Positions 6,257 to 8,153 of a DNA stretch of 8,153 nt are shown in pieces. Source of the stretch: Rickettsiales bacterium (GTDB taxonomy: Bacteria; Pseudomonadota; Alphaproteobacteria; Rickettsiales; Deianiraeaceae); assembly GCA_947485035.1 (NCBI GenBank), contig CANKQN010000040.1, positions 1 to 8,153 on the forward strand, read 5' to 3'. Below the pieces are notes generated by a model. It ran no database searches and was not told where the DNA came from. It saw only the letters and a list, made by a program, of their open reading frames with translations. A program made the position numbers and the translations under genes. Numbering within the stretch: the first letter of the stretch is position 1; each line of letters starts with the position of its first letter.

Positions 6257-6291
6257 ATGCGGTGATACAATCATCGCATTCCCCTTACTTT
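6257..6291 (+). terminator. Intrinsic terminator of the rplM-rpoA operon
   Basis: A 10-base-pair stem (6257-6266 with 6270-6279, one G-U pair in the middle) closes an ACA loop and starts 6 bases after the last stop codon. It is followed by a pyrimidine stretch, TTCCCCTTACTTTTC, that is U-rich but interrupted by C. Position and stem quality make it the likely end of the ribosomal/rpoA transcript. Confidence 0.6.
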
Positions 6292-6352
6292 TCTAGTAAT
6301 TCTTTCCTCATTATCTTCCTAGTAATATAGAAAATTAAATGAACATCTTTGG

Positions 6353-6380
6353 GATTGTATTAAACCCCATTCATACAATC
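6353..6380 (-). terminator. Stem-loop beyond the aroE stop, possible terminator
   Basis: GATTGTAT (6353-6360) and ATACAATC (6373-6380) form a perfect 8-base-pair stem around a 12-base loop, extendable by two G-U pairs if read on the plus strand. It lies 11 bases beyond the aroE stop, between convergent genes, so it could end the aroE transcript or trim either one. No strong T-run follows on the minus strand, so the call is tentative. Confidence 0.35.
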
Positions 6381-6391
6381 TTACGCGTTTG

Positions 6392-7195
6392 TTACATCAA
6401 AAACTCCTTCATCGCTTTTTTCCCAAGGTCTATTGATGGTGAAATGCCATGCCAAAGTTCGAAAGATTTTGCTGCTTGATGCACAAGCATCATTGCACCA
6501 TTTTGAATTTGACAGCCACGCGACCTTGCACTTTCAAGAAATGGCGTGATTTTTGGCGAATATATTGTGTCAAAGCATTTGGTTGATTTTCGCAGAGTGC
6601 TGTAATTTAGTGGCAAATTTTCTCCGTTCAAACCAAGTGAAGTTGCGTTAATTATTATCTCGAAATGTGAAAGGTCAAGCTTGGAAATTTCACCAAGATA
6701 TAGGTCGCACATAAGGTTTTCGGAAATTGACTGTGCTTTTTCGATCGTGCGGTTTGTAATTGTAATATTTGCGTGAGGGTTCGAAATTTGACACGCAGCA
6801 ATTGCAGACGAGGCCACTCCGCCACCGCCAATTACCAAAACATGGTCGTCTTCATACACTTTACACATTTGCAAAAAGCCATGGACATCGGTATTTGTTG
6901 CAAGTTTTTGGCGAAAATCCACCGTGTTCACGCTACCCAAAAGTTCCGCAGTTTCTGAAATTTCAAAACCACGAGTCTTAACAATGTCAAACATTGCGTT
7001 TTTATATGGCAAAGTCACATTTATGCCGGCGAAGTTTTTTTGCTCCAAATCCGAAACAAAGCCCTCTAAATCCTCAATTTTCTCGCATTCAAGAAGATGA
7101 TATTGTGCTTGAATATTATTTTCTTTGAACCATAAGTTATGAATTGATGGTGAAAGAGAATGTTTAACTGGAAAACCAAGAACGCCAAATTGCAT
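6392..7195 (-). CDS. aroE: Shikimate dehydrogenase (NADP+)
   Basis: A 267-residue cytoplasmic enzyme that reduces 3-dehydroshikimate to shikimate with NADPH in the route to chorismate. Shikimate-binding motifs are complete: GFPVKHSLSPSIHN (7-20), GINVTLPYK ending in catalytic Lys65, GSVNTV (87-92) and NTDVHGF with catalytic Asp103. The NADP-binding half has the glycine-rich VIGGGGVASSAI (121-132) and NRT (148-150), then INATSLG, the DTIYSPKITPFL strand and the closing GAMMLVHQAAKSFELW. Length is typical and there is no sign of decay, so the organism probably keeps the shikimate pathway, which many strictly intracellular relatives have lost. The start ATG is 3 bases from the divergent comEC start. 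In many alphaproteobacteria aroE precedes coaE and dnaQ on the same strand; here it stands alone and converges on the rpoA operon. Confidence 0.96.
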   Translation of the reverse strand: MQFGVLGFPVKHSLSPSIHNLWFKENNIQAQYHLLECEKIEDLEGFVSDLEQKNFAGINVTLPYKNAMFDIVKTRGFEISETAELLGSVNTVDFRQKLATNTDVHGFLQMCKVYEDDHVLVIGGGGVASSAIAACQISNPHANITITNRTIEKAQSISENLMCDLYLGEISKLDLSHFEIIINATSLGLNGENLPLNYSTLRKSTKCFDTIYSPKITPFLESARSRGCQIQNGAMMLVHQAAKSFELWHGISPSIDLGKKAMKEFLM

Positions 7196-7198
7196 AGT

Positions 7199-8153
7199 AT
7201 GAAAAATTTAGTTGCAAATATCTGCTTATTTTTCAAAAGTGAAGGCAAGAAAATTAAAGAGCAAGAAAATTATCACCTAGTCCTCAACTTTGTCGTTTTC
7301 TTGCTGGGAATTACTGTTTGCTACCTTCAGTTATGGATTTTCGCCGGCATTCTTGCCGTTTTAACATTTCGCAATGCAACACGATTCACACTTTTTTCCA
7401 TTGGGGCAATTGTTATGCTTGTTGATTTTGGAATTTACAATCAAACACTGATCACTGAAAATCACAATGAAATTGAAGTTATTGCAACGCTTGAAAGCAT
7501 TTCGCATAAGGAAAAATCGGTGAAATACACACTTTCTAATGTGCAAAATCTTTCTGATAATGTTCCAATTGAAGGAAAAATTATGGCATATTGTAGAAAT
7601 TGCGATGGTATCAATCTTCAGGAAAATTCGCAAGTTCGTGCCGTTTTGAACATTTTCCCATTGCCAAAAAAAGTCTACCCAACTGGTTACGACATTGAAA
7701 ATAAATACCGCTTTCTTGGATATTCAGGCTTTGCTTTCGTTGAAGATATTTTGCAGGAAAATATTAAGAAGCACAATTCCGAAAATTTCCTTACGAAAGC
7801 CGTTCATATTCGCACATTTTTTTTGCAAAAACTTCAAAATTTTGCGAATAAACACAAAATTGCAAACGAACCGTTAAGTATTGCCGAAGCTTTGTTTCTT
7901 GGGGAAACATCGCGGATTTCAACTCACACTAATGATATTCTGCGTGCAAGTGGGCTTACTCACATAATTTCAATTTCAGGTTTTCACATTTCAATCATTG
8001 TGTTTTTGGTGTATGGCTTCACGGCAAAATTTCTTGCACTGTCTTCGTCTATTCGAAGGAATTTGAATGTGAAAATTCCAGCAATGGTTTTTTCCCTGCT
8101 ATTTTCCTTCATATATCTTGCCGTTGCGGGACTTCCAATTCCTGGCATTCGCA
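7199..8153 (+). CDS. comEC: ComEC/Rec2 family DNA-uptake channel protein, N-terminal part (3' end outside window)
   Basis: The first 318 codons of an open frame that runs off the window. ComEC forms the inner-membrane channel through which single-stranded DNA enters during natural transformation. Residues 28-80 hold two or three membrane segments. Residues 90-155 form the periplasmic OB-like DUF4131 region, ending in the family pattern PTGYDIENKYRFLGYSG (161-177). The Competence domain begins about residue 230 with ALFLGETSRIS, then ILRASGLTHIISISGFHISI (247-266), the most diagnostic block, and a helix ending YLAVAGLPIPGIR. The ATG at 7199 gives a normal family N-terminus; an in-frame TTG at 7190 is possible but would overlap the aroE start. 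There is no Shine-Dalgarno sequence and essentially no spacer to the divergent aroE, so its promoter must lie inside aroE. Confidence 0.93.
   Translation, partial: MKNLVANICLFFKSEGKKIKEQENYHLVLNFVVFLLGITVCYLQLWIFAGILAVLTFRNATRFTLFSIGAIVMLVDFGIYNQTLITENHNEIEVIATLESISHKEKSVKYTLSNVQNLSDNVPIEGKIMAYCRNCDGINLQENSQVRAVLNIFPLPKKVYPTGYDIENKYRFLGYSGFAFVEDILQENIKKHNSENFLTKAVHIRTFFLQKLQNFANKHKIANEPLSIAEALFLGETSRISTHTNDILRASGLTHIISISGFHISIIVFLVYGFTAKFLALSSSIRRNLNVKIPAMVFSLLFSFIYLAVAGLPIPGIR

Noticed and set aside
6252..6391. A remnant of rplQ between the small gene and aroE
   Set aside because: The 140 bases contain stops in all frames and no L17-like motif; they are explained by two stem-loops and spacer.
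7361..7633. Minus-strand open frame of 90 codons opposite comEC
   Set aside because: It is a shadow of the comEC frame; its product is low in recognisable structure while the plus-strand frame has clear family motifs.

Overview
The window is A+T-rich bacterial chromosome, almost fully coding. The alpha-subunit C-terminal domain of RpoA, the direct rpsM-rpsK-rpoA order without rpsD, and the YgfZ, YidD and ComEC homologues point to an alphaproteobacterium, probably a low-GC and possibly host-associated or streamlined lineage. The exact order cannot be settled from the sequence alone. No mobile element, CRISPR array, tRNA, rRNA or prophage gene is visible, and no gene-free stretch exceeds 300 bases.

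Layout: (1) 1-1410, the 3' end of thrS followed after 3 bases by a YfcA-type TSUP permease. (2) 1411-1569, a short spacer with a hairpin, a perfect 16-base palindrome and a weak promoter candidate. (3) 1570-3121, a tightly coupled trio (each junction an ATGA overlap): a YgfZ/IBA57-type Fe-S maturation protein, YidD, and a 191-residue protein that looks like an ABC ATPase of CcmA type with all nucleotide-binding motifs degraded. (4) 3169-6251, a ribosomal/transcription operon rplM-rpsI-rpsM-rpsK-rpoA plus a 77-residue protein of unknown function, closed by a good hairpin terminator. (5) aroE on the minus strand, converging on that operon. (6) comEC on the plus strand, running off the window end and starting only 3 bases from the aroE start codon.

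The block at 3169-6251 is the most informative part. It joins the L13-S9 pair directly to the end of the alpha operon, lacks rplQ (L17) after rpoA, and carries instead a small basic-tailed protein in the same reading frame as rpoA. S13 has an N-terminal extension of about 36 residues. None of these genes has a recognisable Shine-Dalgarno sequence, and several end in tandem in-frame stop codons. I see no complete new multi-gene system such as a defence island. The real candidates for novelty are the small protein after rpoA, the degenerate ABC ATPase next to yidD, and the abutting divergent starts of aroE and comEC.
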